NCBI RefSeq assembly: GCF_040537815.1 | Contig: NZ_JBEWSZ010000001.1 | Span: forward strand, 1,922,001-1,986,000 | Direction: 5' to 3' | Source of the DNA: Mesorhizobium shangrilense | GTDB taxonomy: Bacteria > Pseudomonadota > Alphaproteobacteria > Rhizobiales > Rhizobiaceae | Length of the DNA: 64,000 nucleotides | In this document: positions 17,896 to 27,776 of the stretch, in pieces | How positions within the stretch are numbered: position 1 is the stretch's first letter | How the letters are laid out: the number at the start of each line of letters is the position of its first letter | Position numbers and translations under genes: made by a program | Notes under the pieces: model-generated | What the model was told of the DNA's origin: nothing | What the model saw: the letters and a program-made list of their open reading frames with translations, nothing else | Databases searched by the model: none

Positions 17896-18867
17896 TTACC
17901 AGCGAACCAGGACCGCGCCCCACGTGAAGCCGCCGCCCATTGCCTCTAGCAGCACCAGATCACCCTTCTTGATGCGACCGTCGGCGACGGCCACTGAAAG
18001 CGCCAGCGGCACCGAGGCAGCCGAGGTGTTACCGTGCAAATTGACGGTCACCACAACCTTTTGCTCGGCTATCCCGAGCTTCTTGGCTGAAGCGTCAATA
18101 ATCCGTTTATTGGCCTGGTGCGGCACGAACCAGTCCAGATCCTCGGCGGTAATGCCGGCGGCTGAGAACGTCGCCTCGATGACGTCGGTGATCATGCCGA
18201 CCGCATGCTTGAAGACCTCGCGGCCTTCCATCCTCAGATGGCCGACGGTTCCGGTCGTCGATGGCCCGCCATCGACGAACAGCTTGTCCTTGTGGGCGCC
18301 GTCCGAGCGCAGGCTGGCCGCCAGCACGCCACGGTCGGCAATGTCGCCAGTCCCCTCACCCGCCTCGAGCACCAGTGCACCGGCACCGTCGCCAAACAGC
18401 ACGCAGGTCGAGCGGTCGTTCCAGTCCAGAATGCGCGAAAACGTCTCGGAGCCGATCACCAGAACCCGTTTGGCAATCCCGCCACGGATATAAAGGTCGG
18501 CGGTCGTCACCGCATAGACAAAGCCCGAGCACACTGCCTGCATGTCGAAGGCAAAGCCGTGATGCATGCCGAGCCGGTTCTGGATTTCGACGGCGGTCGC
18601 CGGAAAAGTGTTGTTCGGCGTCGAGGTCGCCAGCACGATGAGGTCGATGTCGGCTGGCGTCAGGCCGGCATTGTCGAGCGCCGCACGCGCCGCCGCCTCG
18701 CCAAGTGAAGCCGTCGTCTCGTCATCCCCGGCAATATGGCGCTGGCGTATGCCAGTGCGCTGGGCGATCCATTCGTCGGAGGTCTCGACCATGCCTTCGA
18801 AATCGGCATTCTTCATGATGCGGCGGGGCAGCGCGGCGCCTATGCCGCGCACGACTGATCTGATCAA
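17896..18867 (-). CDS. fabH: 3-oxoacyl-ACP synthase III
   Basis: The 323-residue protein starts the fatty-acid elongation cycle by condensing acetyl-CoA with malonyl-ACP. The thiolase-fold catalytic residues are visible: Cys in DMQAVCSGF near residue 113, His in [11 protein letters not shown] and Asn in [20 protein letters not shown] and the C-terminal [13 protein letters not shown] are also typical. Length is normal for the family. It lies nine bases after plsX and is probably cotranscribed with it. Confidence 0.97.
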   Translation of the reverse strand: MIRSVVRGIGAALPRRIMKNADFEGMVETSDEWIAQRTGIRQRHIAGDDETTASLGEAAARAALDNAGLTPADIDLIVLATSTPNNTFPATAVEIQNRLGMHHGFAFDMQAVCSGFVYAVTTADLYIRGGIAKRVLVIGSETFSRILDWNDRSTCVLFGDGAGALVLEAGEGTGDIADRGVLAASLRSDGAHKDKLFVDGGPSTTGTVGHLRMEGREVFKHAVGMITDVIEATFSAAGITAEDLDWFVPHQANKRIIDASAKKLGIAEQKVVVTVNLHGNTSAASVPLALSVAVADGRIKKGDLVLLEAMGGGFTWGAVLVRW

Positions 18868-18876
18868 AGCTTTTCC

Positions 18877-19947
18877 CTATTCCTTTGCGTCGCTAACGAC
18901 GTCGGATTTCCTGTTTATCTGGGCATGCGGATTGCGCGCATGGAACAGATCGAGGTCCGCTTCGATGCGATCAAGCAGATTGTTGCGCACCATGTCGTAC
19001 CCAAGCTCGATCGCTGCCGCGAAGCCATCCGAATCCGCTCCGCCGTGGCTTTTCACCACGATGCCGTTCAGCCCGAGAAAGACGCCGCCGTTGGAACGGC
19101 CGACATCCATTTTCTCGCGCAGCCGGTCGAAGGCGCCCTTGGCGAAGACATAGCCGATCTTGGCCATCAGCGTGCGGCTCATGGCGGCGCGCAGGTAACC
19201 GGCGATCTGCCTTGCCGTGCCTTCCGCGGTCTTCAACGCGATGTTGCCGGCAAAGCCTTCCGTCACCACCACATCGACAGTGCCCTTGCCGATATCGTCT
19301 CCCTCGACAAAACCATGGTAGCGCATCGAGGCCATATTGGCCTCGCGCAGCATGCGCCCGGCTTCCTTGACCTCTTCCTGGCCCTTGATCTCCTCGACGC
19401 CGACATTGAGCAGGCCAACTGTCGGCCTCTCGATGCCGAAAATCGAGCGCGCCATGCCAGTGCCGAGAATGGCGAAATCGATAAGCTGATGCGCGTCGGC
19501 GCCGATGGTCGCGCCAACATCCAGCACCACGCTCTCGCCGCGCACCGTCGGCCAGATCGCCGCGATGGCCGGGCGGTCGATCGTCGCCATCGTGCGCAGG
19601 CAGAATTTCGACATCGCCATCAGCGCGCCGGTGTTGCCGGCCGAGATACAGGCATCCGCCGTGCCAGACTTGACCGCTTCGATCGCCTTCCACATCGATG
19701 ACTTCCAGCGGCCGTGGCGCAGCGCCTGGCTCGGCTTGTCGTCCATCCGAACTGATATCTCGCAGTGGAAGAACTCGCTGATTTCAGCAAGTTTAGGATA
19801 TTTGGCGAGTTCCGGGCGGACCAACTCCTCGCGACCGTAGATAAAGAAGCGGATGTCGGGACGGCGAGTCGCAACCGTCATGAGCGCCGGTATGATCACG
19901 CCTGGTCCGTGATCGCCGCCCATGGCATCGATAGAAATCCTGATCAC
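18877..19947 (-). CDS. plsX: Phosphate acyltransferase PlsX
   Basis: The 356-residue protein makes acyl-phosphate from acyl-ACP for phospholipid synthesis. Family hallmarks are the N-terminal [24 protein letters not shown] near residues 100-111, VLLDVGAT-like [13 protein letters not shown], and [15 protein letters not shown]. It directly precedes fabH, the common plsX-fabH pairing of membrane-lipid genes. The N-terminus is at the expected position and length is typical. Confidence 0.97.
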   Translation of the reverse strand: MIRISIDAMGGDHGPGVIIPALMTVATRRPDIRFFIYGREELVRPELAKYPKLAEISEFFHCEISVRMDDKPSQALRHGRWKSSMWKAIEAVKSGTADACISAGNTGALMAMSKFCLRTMATIDRPAIAAIWPTVRGESVVLDVGATIGADAHQLIDFAILGTGMARSIFGIERPTVGLLNVGVEEIKGQEEVKEAGRMLREANMASMRYHGFVEGDDIGKGTVDVVVTEGFAGNIALKTAEGTARQIAGYLRAAMSRTLMAKIGYVFAKGAFDRLREKMDVGRSNGGVFLGLNGIVVKSHGGADSDGFAAAIELGYDMVRNNLLDRIEADLDLFHARNPHAQINRKSDVVSDAKE

Positions 19948-20048
19948 GCGGTATTCATCTCACGGTTTGCTGGGCGGTCGCCAAGGTTTGGCGAAAATAG
20001 CGTTTTTGGGCTGTCGCACAACCGACTTTTCTTCAATCAGGTCGGGTT

Positions 20049-20597
20049 TCAGGATTTTCCCAGCAGCGATCGCAGCTTTTGCTGAAATTCGTTCTCCTCG
20101 GACCCGGTATCGTCAACAGCCTCGATCGATACGCCTTGCTTGCGTGGATAAGGGTCGATCGCCAATCCAAAAAACTGTTCGGCCAGCGCACCGACATCGA
20201 TCGTGTCGCCTGAAAAAGTCTCCGGGCTATCCGGCCCCTCGGCGTCGAGGAGGATTTCACCGCCGCCTTCAAACCCCTGCCGCCCAAGCTTTGACGCCTC
20301 CGGCAGGAACAGTGCTTCGACCTCTTCGTCGATATGCGCTTGGACCGGGTCGAGGGTGACGATACAGGCCTGGGTGATATCAGCTTCGACACGGCCACTG
20401 ACCTTCACGCCGTTGCGCTTCCACGGGGCGACCAGGAGCTCGGCGCGATACTTCTCGACCGAAAGCAGTTCGTGCTCCGCAGCCAATGCGGCGCGTTGGG
20501 CGGCATCCGCCTCGATCACAACCGGCAGCCCCTTGTGCGGCAAGCGGCCGACGTTTGCCATGAAAGAGACCGGGCCTTGCGGGTCTGAATGTTTCAT
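20049..20597 (-). CDS. DUF177 (YceD-like) protein
   Basis: Start chosen at the ATG at 20597 (182 residues), preceded by GGAGG five bases upstream; the frame extends to a TTG at 20615 that would contain this site. The region KVSGRVEADITQACIVTLDPVQAHIDEEVE is the DUF177 core, and DVGALAEQFFGLAIDPYPRK follows. The family in other bacteria sits before rpmF and plsX and takes part in 23S rRNA or L32-linked functions; rpmF is absent here. It overlaps no gene but nearly abuts the cytochrome chaperone upstream. Confidence 0.88.
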   Translation of the reverse strand: MKHSDPQGPVSFMANVGRLPHKGLPVVIEADAAQRAALAAEHELLSVEKYRAELLVAPWKRNGVKVSGRVEADITQACIVTLDPVQAHIDEEVEALFLPEASKLGRQGFEGGGEILLDAEGPDSPETFSGDTIDVGALAEQFFGLAIDPYPRKQGVSIEAVDDTGSEENEFQQKLRSLLGKS

Positions 20598-20607
20598 CGA
20601 TCCTCCT

Positions 20608-21150
20608 TCAGCCAACCTTGGCTATGGGAAACGTCACCGTCCCCGAAACAATCGATTCGGACTGCTGCGCCGCCAGTCCGGTGTTGGCGTCGCCGACATA
20701 GGCGGCCAGTTGCGACGCTTCGGGCCACACGCCGGCATCCGGCCTGACATTGCGGGCAAGAGCGGCGGCGAGCGCGTCGCGGTCGTCACGCTCCAGCGCG
20801 TCGTCATAGGCCTCGGTGCGACCATAGAACATTTTCGCCAGCTTCTTCATGCGCTTCGGCACGCCAACGTCGCCGATTCCCAGCTCCCGCAACGAATGCT
20901 CGACATCCATGAAGAACTCGTCGATCAGCACTTGCGCCACCTCGGCCGCGGCACCGCCCTCGCCGCGCAGCCGGTGCTGGAACAGAAACATATGCAGCGA
21001 CAGCATCTCGAAACGGCCAAGCGGCGTGTCCGGCACATTCCAGTCGGAATAAAACACAGTCTGCCGCGCCGCCGCCACGATTTGTGCGTAGAGCGCCTCG
21101 GTGATGGCGCGGTTGGCTTGGCGTTCGCGGCCAAAAAGGCGCTGGAACAT
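20608..21150 (-). CDS. Ubiquinol-cytochrome c chaperone family protein (CBP3-like)
   Basis: The ATG at 21150 gives 180 residues beginning MFQRLFGRERQANRAI; the frame upstream of it lacks a domain and overlaps the divergent bamE region. The body contains YAQIVAAARQTVFYSDWNVPDTPLGRFEMLSLHMFLFQHRL and EVAQVLIDEFFMDVEHSLRELGIGD, both diagnostic of the mitochondrial CBP3/UQCC1-like family. It probably assists cytochrome bc1 assembly at the membrane. It is followed at once by DUF177 and diverges from bamE, an arrangement found in many Rhizobiales. Confidence 0.92.
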   Translation of the reverse strand: MFQRLFGRERQANRAITEALYAQIVAAARQTVFYSDWNVPDTPLGRFEMLSLHMFLFQHRLRGEGGAAAEVAQVLIDEFFMDVEHSLRELGIGDVGVPKRMKKLAKMFYGRTEAYDDALERDDRDALAAALARNVRPDAGVWPEASQLAAYVGDANTGLAAQQSESIVSGTVTFPIAKVG

Positions 21151-21263
21151 TGGGGATGGTCTCCCGGGACCGTTTGTTGAAGTGGCCTTGTTGCATCGGC
21201 GAGCAAGCTGGTTTACCGGTTTTGCGGCCCAGCGCAAGTTGCGGCGATTTGAGGGAGTTGTTG

Positions 21264-21776
21264 TTGCGCGCGCTGAATTTCAAGTCGAGCTTTTCGTCCG
21301 GGCCTGTCGGCGCGATCTCGCTGCTGATGGTTGTCTCGGCGCTTTCCGCCTGTCACTCATCCAAAATGTTCGGCGATCTCAGCCCGAGCGAGACGATCAC
21401 CCAAGGGTACGTGATCGACAAGCAGGCGATCGACCTTGTGCCGGTCGGTTCCAGTCGAGAGCAGGTGCTTCTGGCGCTCGGCACCCCATCGACGACGGCA
21501 ACGTTTGACAACGAGGCCTTCTACTACATTTCGCAAACGCGCAAACGCTACGTCGCCTTCGACAAGCCCAGGCTCGTCGACCAGCACGTACTGGCTGTCT
21601 ATTTTGGCAGTGATGGACGCGTCACCCAGATCGCCAACTACGGCCTGAAGGACGGCAAGATGTTTGACTTCATCTCGCGCACCACACCGACCGGCGGCAA
21701 GGACCAGAACTTCCTCACCCAGATCATCAGCGGCGCCAGCAAGATTGCGCCCGGCATTCCCGGTGCCACGCCCTGA
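21264..21776 (+). CDS. bamE: Outer membrane protein assembly factor BamE
   Basis: I start at the TTG at 21264 (170 residues), the last of three tandem TTG codons, with GAGGGA about seven bases upstream. A lipoprotein signal follows with lipobox LSAC (Cys at about residue 30). The SmpA/OmlA domain is evident: QGYVIDKQAIDLVPVGSSREQVLLALGTPS, then YYISQTRKRYVAFDKPRLVDQHVLAVYF. It is a periplasm-facing lipoprotein of the BAM complex that folds beta-barrel proteins. A terminator lies 60 bases downstream. Confidence 0.92.
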   Translation: MRALNFKSSFSSGPVGAISLLMVVSALSACHSSKMFGDLSPSETITQGYVIDKQAIDLVPVGSSREQVLLALGTPSTTATFDNEAFYYISQTRKRYVAFDKPRLVDQHVLAVYFGSDGRVTQIANYGLKDGKMFDFISRTTPTGGKDQNFLTQIISGASKIAPGIPGATP

Positions 21777-21835
21777 TCCTTCAATTCTGCTCCCCTGCGA
21801 ATCTCAGGCAAGCAGCAATATCTCAGGCGACCAAG

Positions 21836-21864
21836 AACCCGCGGGAGCGATCCTGCGGGTTTTT
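21836..21864 (+). terminator. Rho-independent terminator after bamE
   Basis: AACCCGC pairs with GCGGGTT and the inner GGGA pairs with TCCT (one G-T pair), closing a GCGA loop, followed by TTTT. It sits about 60 bases after the bamE stop. Confidence 0.85.
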
Positions 21865-21959
21865 GTTTAGACCATTCCGACGTGTCCAATGCCGACACTT
21901 TGATTTGCCCGCCAAGGGGCAAACTCGTATCAACGCTCCGCAATGGCTGGGGAGCCTGA

Positions 21960-22505
21960 ATGAGCAGCGAAGATCGTCAAAAGCCAGAAGGATGGATGGC
22001 GATTGGAACGCCAGACCGGCAGACCGTCACAGCTGATTGGATGCCGATCGAGGCTCCGGCGATAGACGGCGTCCAGATCAAGGAGATCAGATCGGTTGCG
22101 ACCTCCACCGGCTATCTGACAGAGATCTTCCGTAAGGAATGGGGGCTCGATACGCTGCCGGTCGGCCAGGTATTCCAGCGCACCCTATACCCCGGATCCG
22201 TGACCGGCTGGCACGCGCATGCGGCGACGCAGGATCGGCTTTTCTGCTGCACCGGCAGCATTCGCATATCGCTTTACGACGGAAGAAAGGCTTCCCTCAG
22301 TTTTGGCGCGGTCTGGCACAAGATCGTCGGCCCGCTACGCCCGGCGGTCGTTGTCATCCCGCCGGGCGTATGGCACGGCATCGCCGCGCTCGGGCCTGAG
22401 ACCGCCCTGTTGCTCAATCTCGTCGACAAGGCCTATGCCTTCGAAGACCCCGATCACTGGCGCCTGCCGCCAGACACGGACCTCATTCCATACAAGCTGG
22501 TGTAG
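21960..22505 (+). CDS. RmlC-like cupin protein (sugar-epimerase related)
   Basis: The 181-residue protein resembles dTDP-4-dehydrorhamnose 3,5-epimerases and related cupins: DGVQIKEIRSVATSTGYLTEIFRKEW, then QVFQRTLYPGSVTGWHAHAATQD and VVVIPPGVWHGIAAL. The GWHAH element occupies the place of the epimerase catalytic His. It lies three bases before a glycosyltransferase, which suggests a two-gene unit for modifying a surface polysaccharide. Epimerase activity is likely but not certain, because other RmlC-like cupins lack it. Confidence 0.75.
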   Translation: MSSEDRQKPEGWMAIGTPDRQTVTADWMPIEAPAIDGVQIKEIRSVATSTGYLTEIFRKEWGLDTLPVGQVFQRTLYPGSVTGWHAHAATQDRLFCCTGSIRISLYDGRKASLSFGAVWHKIVGPLRPAVVVIPPGVWHGIAALGPETALLLNLVDKAYAFEDPDHWRLPPDTDLIPYKLV

Positions 22506-22508
22506 GCC

Positions 22509-23507
22509 TTGAAGCGGCCATGGCAGGTCGATCAGACCAGGCTCCACGAGCCTCTTGTGTCGGTCGTGATCGCCACGCACAACCGGCCGGCGGCCTTGCG
22601 GCAGGCACTCAGGAGCGTGGTGGCCCAGACCCTTCAGGATTGGGAGATCCTCGTTATTGGTGATGACTGCCGGCCGGACACCGCCGCTGTCGTCGCCGAA
22701 TTCAACGATCACCGCATCGCCTACATCGATCTGCCTGTGAATTTTGGCGAACAATCCGGGCCTAACAATATCGGCTTTGCCAGAGCGCGCGGGCAATTTG
22801 TCGCCTTGTTGAACCATGACGATCTCTGGTTTCCCGACCATCTGACAGCGATGACCGGCTGGATCGATGCGACCGGCGCCGACGTCATCATTGCTCGCGG
22901 GGCCATCATCGAACCTACGCGGATGAAAGGCGATCCTCTCAAGACCTCGATCTACGGGATGGGCAAAAACGGTTTCTACGATCCCGTCATCACAGCCGGA
23001 TATGGATCGGCACAGATGGTCAGGCGGGCATCGCTGGGTTGGCTCGGCCCATGGCGCCCTGCCAGCGCGTGCTCCTGCGAGAATTCGCAGGACTGGCTCT
23101 TCCGAGCTTGGCGAAAGGGGGCCGTGATCGCGACCATGCCGCACCTGAGTGTGCTCAATATCTTCTCCGGCCAGCGCAGTGACAGTTATGTGGAAGACAC
23201 GGCAATGGAACAGGAGGAATTTATCAATGGCATGCGAATGCCGGACGACCTGCGCGTCAAAATTCTTGCCGCAGCGGTGGCCCCCTCTCGCCTGAAGAAA
23301 TCAAGCTATCTGAAACGCAGACTTTGGGCTGCCTGTGGCATCCATCCGAGATCCGTCGAGTTTCGGCGCAAATATGGACGTGGCGCCTTTGTCGCCAGAC
23401 TGCGAGAGGTGCGCGGCCTGCCGCCTATGCCTGAGCGGGAACCGGGGGTGGATGATCTACTGACCATCTACCGCAGGCGCAGCAGCCGGGAAGACACCGG
23501 AGAGTAA
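22509..23507 (+). CDS. Glycosyltransferase family 2 (GT-A)
   Basis: The 332-residue protein starts at a TTG three bases after the cupin stop. The GT2 core is clear: PLVSVVIATHNRPAALRQAL, NFGEQSGPNNIGFARARG and the metal-binding LLNHDDLWFPDHL. The C-terminal part has no recognised domain. Coupled translation with the RmlC-like gene points to decoration of a lipopolysaccharide or exopolysaccharide. The pair is isolated from the main polysaccharide locus at the left of the window. Confidence 0.88.
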   Translation: MKRPWQVDQTRLHEPLVSVVIATHNRPAALRQALRSVVAQTLQDWEILVIGDDCRPDTAAVVAEFNDHRIAYIDLPVNFGEQSGPNNIGFARARGQFVALLNHDDLWFPDHLTAMTGWIDATGADVIIARGAIIEPTRMKGDPLKTSIYGMGKNGFYDPVITAGYGSAQMVRRASLGWLGPWRPASACSCENSQDWLFRAWRKGAVIATMPHLSVLNIFSGQRSDSYVEDTAMEQEEFINGMRMPDDLRVKILAAAVAPSRLKKSSYLKRRLWAACGIHPRSVEFRRKYGRGAFVARLREVRGLPPMPEREPGVDDLLTIYRRRSSREDTGE

Positions 23508-23571
23508 CAGCTGCCAAGCGCGCGTGGCATCTAGATGCCGGGTTTAAACCGCTGGTCACTTGAAAAATGGA

Positions 23572-23601
23572 AAACCCGCGGGGATCGCTCCCCGCGGGTT
23601 T
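23572..23601. terminator. Bidirectional terminator between GT2 and hppA
   Basis: A near-perfect thirteen-base stem, AAACCCGCGGGGA with TCCCCGCGGGTTT, closes a TCGC loop. A T-rich tract follows on the minus strand, so it best serves hppA, but it also lies downstream of the converging glycosyltransferase. Confidence 0.9.
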
Positions 23602-23626
23602 AATCGATGAGCGCTTGACGAGCGGA

Positions 23627-25771
23627 TCACGCGCCGTGTGCGAGCACGGCCAGCAGCAGGAGCGCCACGATGTTGGTGATCTTGATCGCCGGATTGACCG
23701 CAGGACCGGCGGTGTCCTTGTAGGGATCACCGACCGTGTCGCCGGTCACCGAAGCCTTGTGCGCTTCGGAACCCTTGAGATGCCTGACGCCGTCCTTGTC
23801 GACGAAACCGTCCTCGAACGACTTCTTCGCATTATCCCAGGCGCCGCCGCCGGACGTCATCGAAATGGCGACGAACAGGCCATTGACGATGACGCCGAGC
23901 AGCGAAGCACCGAGCGCGGCGAAGGCGGACGCCTTCGAACCCGAGATCAGCAACACGCCAAAATAGACGACGAGCGGCGCCAGCACGGGCAGCAGCGACG
24001 GGATGATCATTTCCCGGATTGCTGCCTTGGTCAGCAGGTCGACCGCGCGGGCATAGTTCGGCTTCGACGTGCCTGCCATGATGCCCGGATCTTCGCGGAA
24101 CTGCTTGCGCACCTCCTCGACGATGGCGCCCGCCGCACGGCCGACGGCCGTCATGGCGATGCCGCCGAACAGGTAGGGGATCAGGCCGCCGAAGATCAGC
24201 CCGGCGACGACATACGGATTGGAGAGGTCGAAGGAGACGTCGCCCATGCCGTGGAAGTAGGGGTACTTGTCGCCGTTGGCGGCAAAGTACTTCAGGTCGT
24301 TGGAGTAGGCGGCAAACAGCACCAGCGCGCCGAGGCCGGCCGAACCGATGGCATAGCCCTTGGTCACCGCCTTGGTGGTGTTGCCGACCGCGTCGAGCGC
24401 GTCGGTTGAATGACGCACTTCCTTCGGCAGGCCGGCCATTTCGGCAATGCCGCCGGCATTGTCGGTGACCGGGCCGAAGGCGTCGAGCGCGACGATCATG
24501 CCGGCAAGACCGAGCATCGTCGTCACCGCGATCGCCGTGCCGTAAAGGCCGGCGAGCTGATAGGTCGAGATGATACCGCCGACGATGACGATCGCCGGAA
24601 GTGCTGTCGATTCCAGCGAGACCGCGAGGCCCTGGATGACGTTGGTGCCGTGACCGGTCACCGAAGCCTGGGCGATGGAGTTCACCGGGCGCTTGCCGGT
24701 ACCGGTATAGTATTCGGTGATCACGACGATCAAACCAGTCACCACGAGGCCGAGCAGGCCGCAGATGAACAGGTTCTTGCCGGTGATCGCCATGCCCGCA
24801 ACGACGCCGATCTCGCCCCAGCCGACGGTGGCAGAGGTGGCGACACCGAGACCGACGATGGACAAGAGGCCGGTGACGATCAGACCCTTGTAGAGCGCGC
24901 CCATGATCGAGCCATTGGAGCCGAGCTTGACGAAGAAGGTGCCGACGATCGAGGTGATGATGCAGGCGCCGCAGATGGCGAGCGGATACAGCATCACGGC
25001 ACCGAGAATGGCGGTTCCGCCGAAGAAGATAGCGCCGAGAACCATGGTGGCGACGACGGTCACCGCGTAGGTTTCGAACAGGTCGGCGGCCATACCCGCG
25101 CAGTCGCCGACATTGTCACCGACATTGTCGGCGATGGTGGCCGGATTGCGCGGATCATCTTCCGGGATACCGGCTTCGACCTTGCCGACCAGATCGCCGC
25201 CGACGTCGGCGCCCTTGGTGAAGATACCGCCGCCCAGACGAGCGAAGATCGAGATCAGCGAGGCGCCGAAGCCAAGCGAAACCAGCGAATCGATAACGAT
25301 ACGGTCATTGGGCTGCAGGCCCATGAAATGCGTGAGGATCAAGTAATAGATCGAGACGCCGAGCAATGCGAGACCAGCCACCAGCATGCCGGTGATGGCG
25401 CCCGATTTGAAAGCGATGTCGAGGCCGGCGGCGAGGCTGTTTGAAGCCGCTTGCGCCGTGCGCACGTTGGCGCGCACCGAGACGTGCATGCCGATGAAAC
25501 CGGCGGCGCCCGACAGGACGGCACCGATCAGGAAGCCGATCGCGGCGGTGATCGAAAGCAGCCACCAGGCGAGCAGAAGCACGACCACGCCGACAATGGC
25601 GATGGTGGTGTACTGGCGCGCCAGATAGGCTTGCGCGCCTTCGCGGATGGCCGCGGATATTTCCTGCATGCGTGCATTGCCCTGATCGGCCGCGAGGACC
25701 GAACGTGTTGCCCAGATGGCGTAAAGGACAGAAAGCAGACCGCAGGCGATGACGGCGGAAATAATTGTCAT
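23627..25771 (-). CDS. hppA: Proton-translocating pyrophosphatase, K+-independent type
   Basis: The start is the ATG at 25771 (714 residues); the open frame upstream is not protein-like. About sixteen membrane spans are visible. The pyrophosphate-binding region is present: [20 protein letters not shown] followed by [22 protein letters not shown]. The motif [10 protein letters not shown] has Lys at the site that is Ala in K+-dependent enzymes, so this should be the K+-independent H+-pump. It couples hydrolysis of pyrophosphate to proton export at the inner membrane. A strong terminator follows and the gene is monocistronic. Confidence 0.96.
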   Translation of the reverse strand: MTIISAVIACGLLSVLYAIWATRSVLAADQGNARMQEISAAIREGAQAYLARQYTTIAIVGVVVLLLAWWLLSITAAIGFLIGAVLSGAAGFIGMHVSVRANVRTAQAASNSLAAGLDIAFKSGAITGMLVAGLALLGVSIYYLILTHFMGLQPNDRIVIDSLVSLGFGASLISIFARLGGGIFTKGADVGGDLVGKVEAGIPEDDPRNPATIADNVGDNVGDCAGMAADLFETYAVTVVATMVLGAIFFGGTAILGAVMLYPLAICGACIITSIVGTFFVKLGSNGSIMGALYKGLIVTGLLSIVGLGVATSATVGWGEIGVVAGMAITGKNLFICGLLGLVVTGLIVVITEYYTGTGKRPVNSIAQASVTGHGTNVIQGLAVSLESTALPAIVIVGGIISTYQLAGLYGTAIAVTTMLGLAGMIVALDAFGPVTDNAGGIAEMAGLPKEVRHSTDALDAVGNTTKAVTKGYAIGSAGLGALVLFAAYSNDLKYFAANGDKYPYFHGMGDVSFDLSNPYVVAGLIFGGLIPYLFGGIAMTAVGRAAGAIVEEVRKQFREDPGIMAGTSKPNYARAVDLLTKAAIREMIIPSLLPVLAPLVVYFGVLLISGSKASAFAALGASLLGVIVNGLFVAISMTSGGGAWDNAKKSFEDGFVDKDGVRHLKGSEAHKASVTGDTVGDPYKDTAGPAVNPAIKITNIVALLLLAVLAHGA

Positions 25772-26091
25772 TGCCGGATTTTCCTCGATTGATGGCCCAA
25801 AAGAACCCCTCCCTGGGCCGTTGAGACAGAGACCGGGTTCCGCGGGCGGAATCCGACCCATCGCATCGGTGTATGCGAAACAGGTTGGGGAACGTCAAGA
25901 TATTGTTCAGTTTTTGCCCGGCTTTCGCCTTAATGCTTTCATGCAAACCGATTGAATAGCATTCAAGCGGGCAGGCTCGACGCAGGACAGCGTATCGTGG
26001 TTCCAAGAACACATGATTCGGCTGTCATCGGCTGTCAGTTGGGCATCAAAGCATCCGGCCGAAGGCAGCCCGACAGGCCACGGATGCAGCG
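25772..26091. other. Intergenic region upstream of hppA
   Basis: This 320-base gap holds the promoter and leader of hppA and the downstream end of the ABC operon. No coding sequence, terminator with a U-tract or known riboswitch was recognised. Confidence 0.5.
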
Positions 26092-26841
26092 TTATTCCGC
26101 CTCCTGCCCCATGCGCCTTGCTGTATAGCGCTCGATTGCCGACAGTCCGTCATAGATCAGAACGGCAAGCGCGGCGACGATCAGGCCGCCCTGCAGGATG
26201 AAGGCGAGATTGTTGGACAACAGGCCGGCGATGATCACCTCGCCCAGCGTCTTGGCAGCCACGGTCGAGCCTATGGTCGCGGTGGCAAGACTGATGACCA
26301 CCGACAAGCGGATGCCACCCAGAATGATCGGCGCGCTCAGAGGCAACTCGACCTTGAGCAGCCTTTGCCAGCCGGTCATCCCGGCGCCCCGCGCTGCCTC
26401 GAGCACATTGGCCGGCAGCGTGGTCAGGCCGGTCAACGCGTTCTCGAAGATCGGCAGCAGGCCGTAGAGAAACAGCGCGATCAGCGTCGGCTTCTCGCCG
26501 AACCCGACCGCCGGCACCGCCAGCGCCAGCACCGCCACCGGCGGAAACGTCTGGCCGATGTTGACGAGGCTGCGCGACAGCGGCAGGAATTCCGCGCCCG
26601 CCGGCCGTGTCACCAGAATTGCCAGCCCCATCGCGACGATGATCGCCCCAAGCGTGGCGATCAGGACGATCCTGAGGTGCAGCAAGGTCAGCGTCAAAAG
26701 ACTGCCCTGATTATAGATCGCCGGCGCGTTGTTCTCCGTCAGCGGCTTCAACAGTGGTTCGAACCAGTCGGGATTGGTCACGAAGGCGACGAGCAGCGCC
26801 AGCAAAGCAAGCCTGAGCAGCGCCGGCAGCCAGGCTTTCAT
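26092..26841 (-). CDS. Osmoprotectant ABC transporter permease, YehW-like
   Basis: The ATG at 26841 (249 residues) overlaps the stop of the ATPase gene in an ATGA. The protein has about six spans and an ABC permease EAA-type loop (EAARGAGMTGWQRLLKVELPL). GIRLSVVISLATATIGSTVAAKTLGEVI is typical of OpuC/YehW permeases. It is the last gene of the unit and forms a heterodimer with the larger permease at 27773. Substrate is glycine betaine or a related compatible solute by family. Confidence 0.9.
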   Translation of the reverse strand: MKAWLPALLRLALLALLVAFVTNPDWFEPLLKPLTENNAPAIYNQGSLLTLTLLHLRIVLIATLGAIIVAMGLAILVTRPAGAEFLPLSRSLVNIGQTFPPVAVLALAVPAVGFGEKPTLIALFLYGLLPIFENALTGLTTLPANVLEAARGAGMTGWQRLLKVELPLSAPIILGGIRLSVVISLATATIGSTVAAKTLGEVIIAGLLSNNLAFILQGGLIVAALAVLIYDGLSAIERYTARRMGQEAE

Positions 26842-27776
26842 GCCGGCCTCGCCGCGCGCTTGACCAATCCGTCGATAGTGACGCGGCCGAGCCGCTTGCC
26901 GTCCGCACCTTTTACCGGCAAGGCCGGCCGGCCCGACCACAACAGTTCGGCCAGCGCGTCGCGCTGACTGGCATCGCCGGGAATCGCTTCGCCTTCAGCC
27001 GAGCCATTTTCAACAGCGTCACGCACGCGCCCGAGGGACAACAGCCTGAAGGGGCGTTCGCTGGCACCTACCAGTGTTTCCACGAAGGTGCTGGCCGGGT
27101 TTGCCAGGATCTCCGCTGGCCTGGCGTATTGCACGAGCTTGCCCGCATCCATGACGGCGATCTTGTCGCCCATATGCACGGCTTCTTCCATGTCATGGGT
27201 GACGAGAATGATGGTGGTGCCGAAACGCTTCTGGATGGCCAGGAGATCCTCCTGCGCCTTGGTGCGGATGATCGGGTCGAGCGCACCGAAGGGCTCGTCC
27301 ATCAAAAGCACATTCGGTTCAGCCGCGAGTGCGCGGGCGACGCCGACACGCTGCTGCTGGCCGCCGGACAGTTCGTGCGGATAGCGCGGTCCGAACTCCT
27401 GGGGATCGAGCTGGTAGAGCGTCATCAATTCATCGACGCGGGCCTTGATGCGGTCCTTGTCCCAGCCGAGCAGGACGGGCACCGTGGCGATATTCTGCGC
27501 CACGGTGCGATGCGGGAACAGGCCATGCCCCTGGATGGCGTAGCCGATGCTTCGGCGCAATTCATAGCCGGGCACGGAACGGTTGTCCGCCCCGTCGAGC
27601 TTGATGACGCCAGAGGTCGGCTCGACCAGGCGATTGATCATCCGCAGCAGTGTCGTCTTGCCCGACCCGGACGTTCCGACGATGACGGCGACGCTACGCG
27701 GCTCGATCACCATCGAGACGTCATCGACCACCGTTGTCGTATCGTAGCGCTTGGTGATGTGTTCGATCTCGATCAT
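26838..27776 (-). CDS. Osmoprotectant ABC transporter ATPase, YehX-like
   Basis: The 312-residue protein has a complete ABC core: Walker A GTSGSGKTT at about residues 34-42, signature LSGGQQQR at 136-143 and Walker B VLLMDEPFGALDP near 156-168. IILVTHDMEEAVHMGDKIAVM holds the H-loop. The roughly 70-residue C-terminal extension, ending with a CBS-like half module (RPALPVKGADGKRLGRVTIDGLV), is as in OpuCA-type ATPases, where it senses ionic strength. It overlaps both permease genes by four bases, indicating tight coupling. Confidence 0.93.
   Translation of the reverse strand: MIEIEHITKRYDTTTVVDDVSMVIEPRSVAVIVGTSGSGKTTLLRMINRLVEPTSGVIKLDGADNRSVPGYELRRSIGYAIQGHGLFPHRTVAQNIATVPVLLGWDKDRIKARVDELMTLYQLDPQEFGPRYPHELSGGQQQRVGVARALAAEPNVLLMDEPFGALDPIIRTKAQEDLLAIQKRFGTTIILVTHDMEEAVHMGDKIAVMDAGKLVQYARPAEILANPASTFVETLVGASERPFRLLSLGRVRDAVENGSAEGEAIPGDASQRDALAELLWSGRPALPVKGADGKRLGRVTIDGLVKRAARPA

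Noticed and set aside
24410..25444. 344-codon antisense frame opposite hppA
   Set aside because: Composition is Asp/Gly/His/Arg-rich with no domain; it is a shadow of the pyrophosphatase gene.
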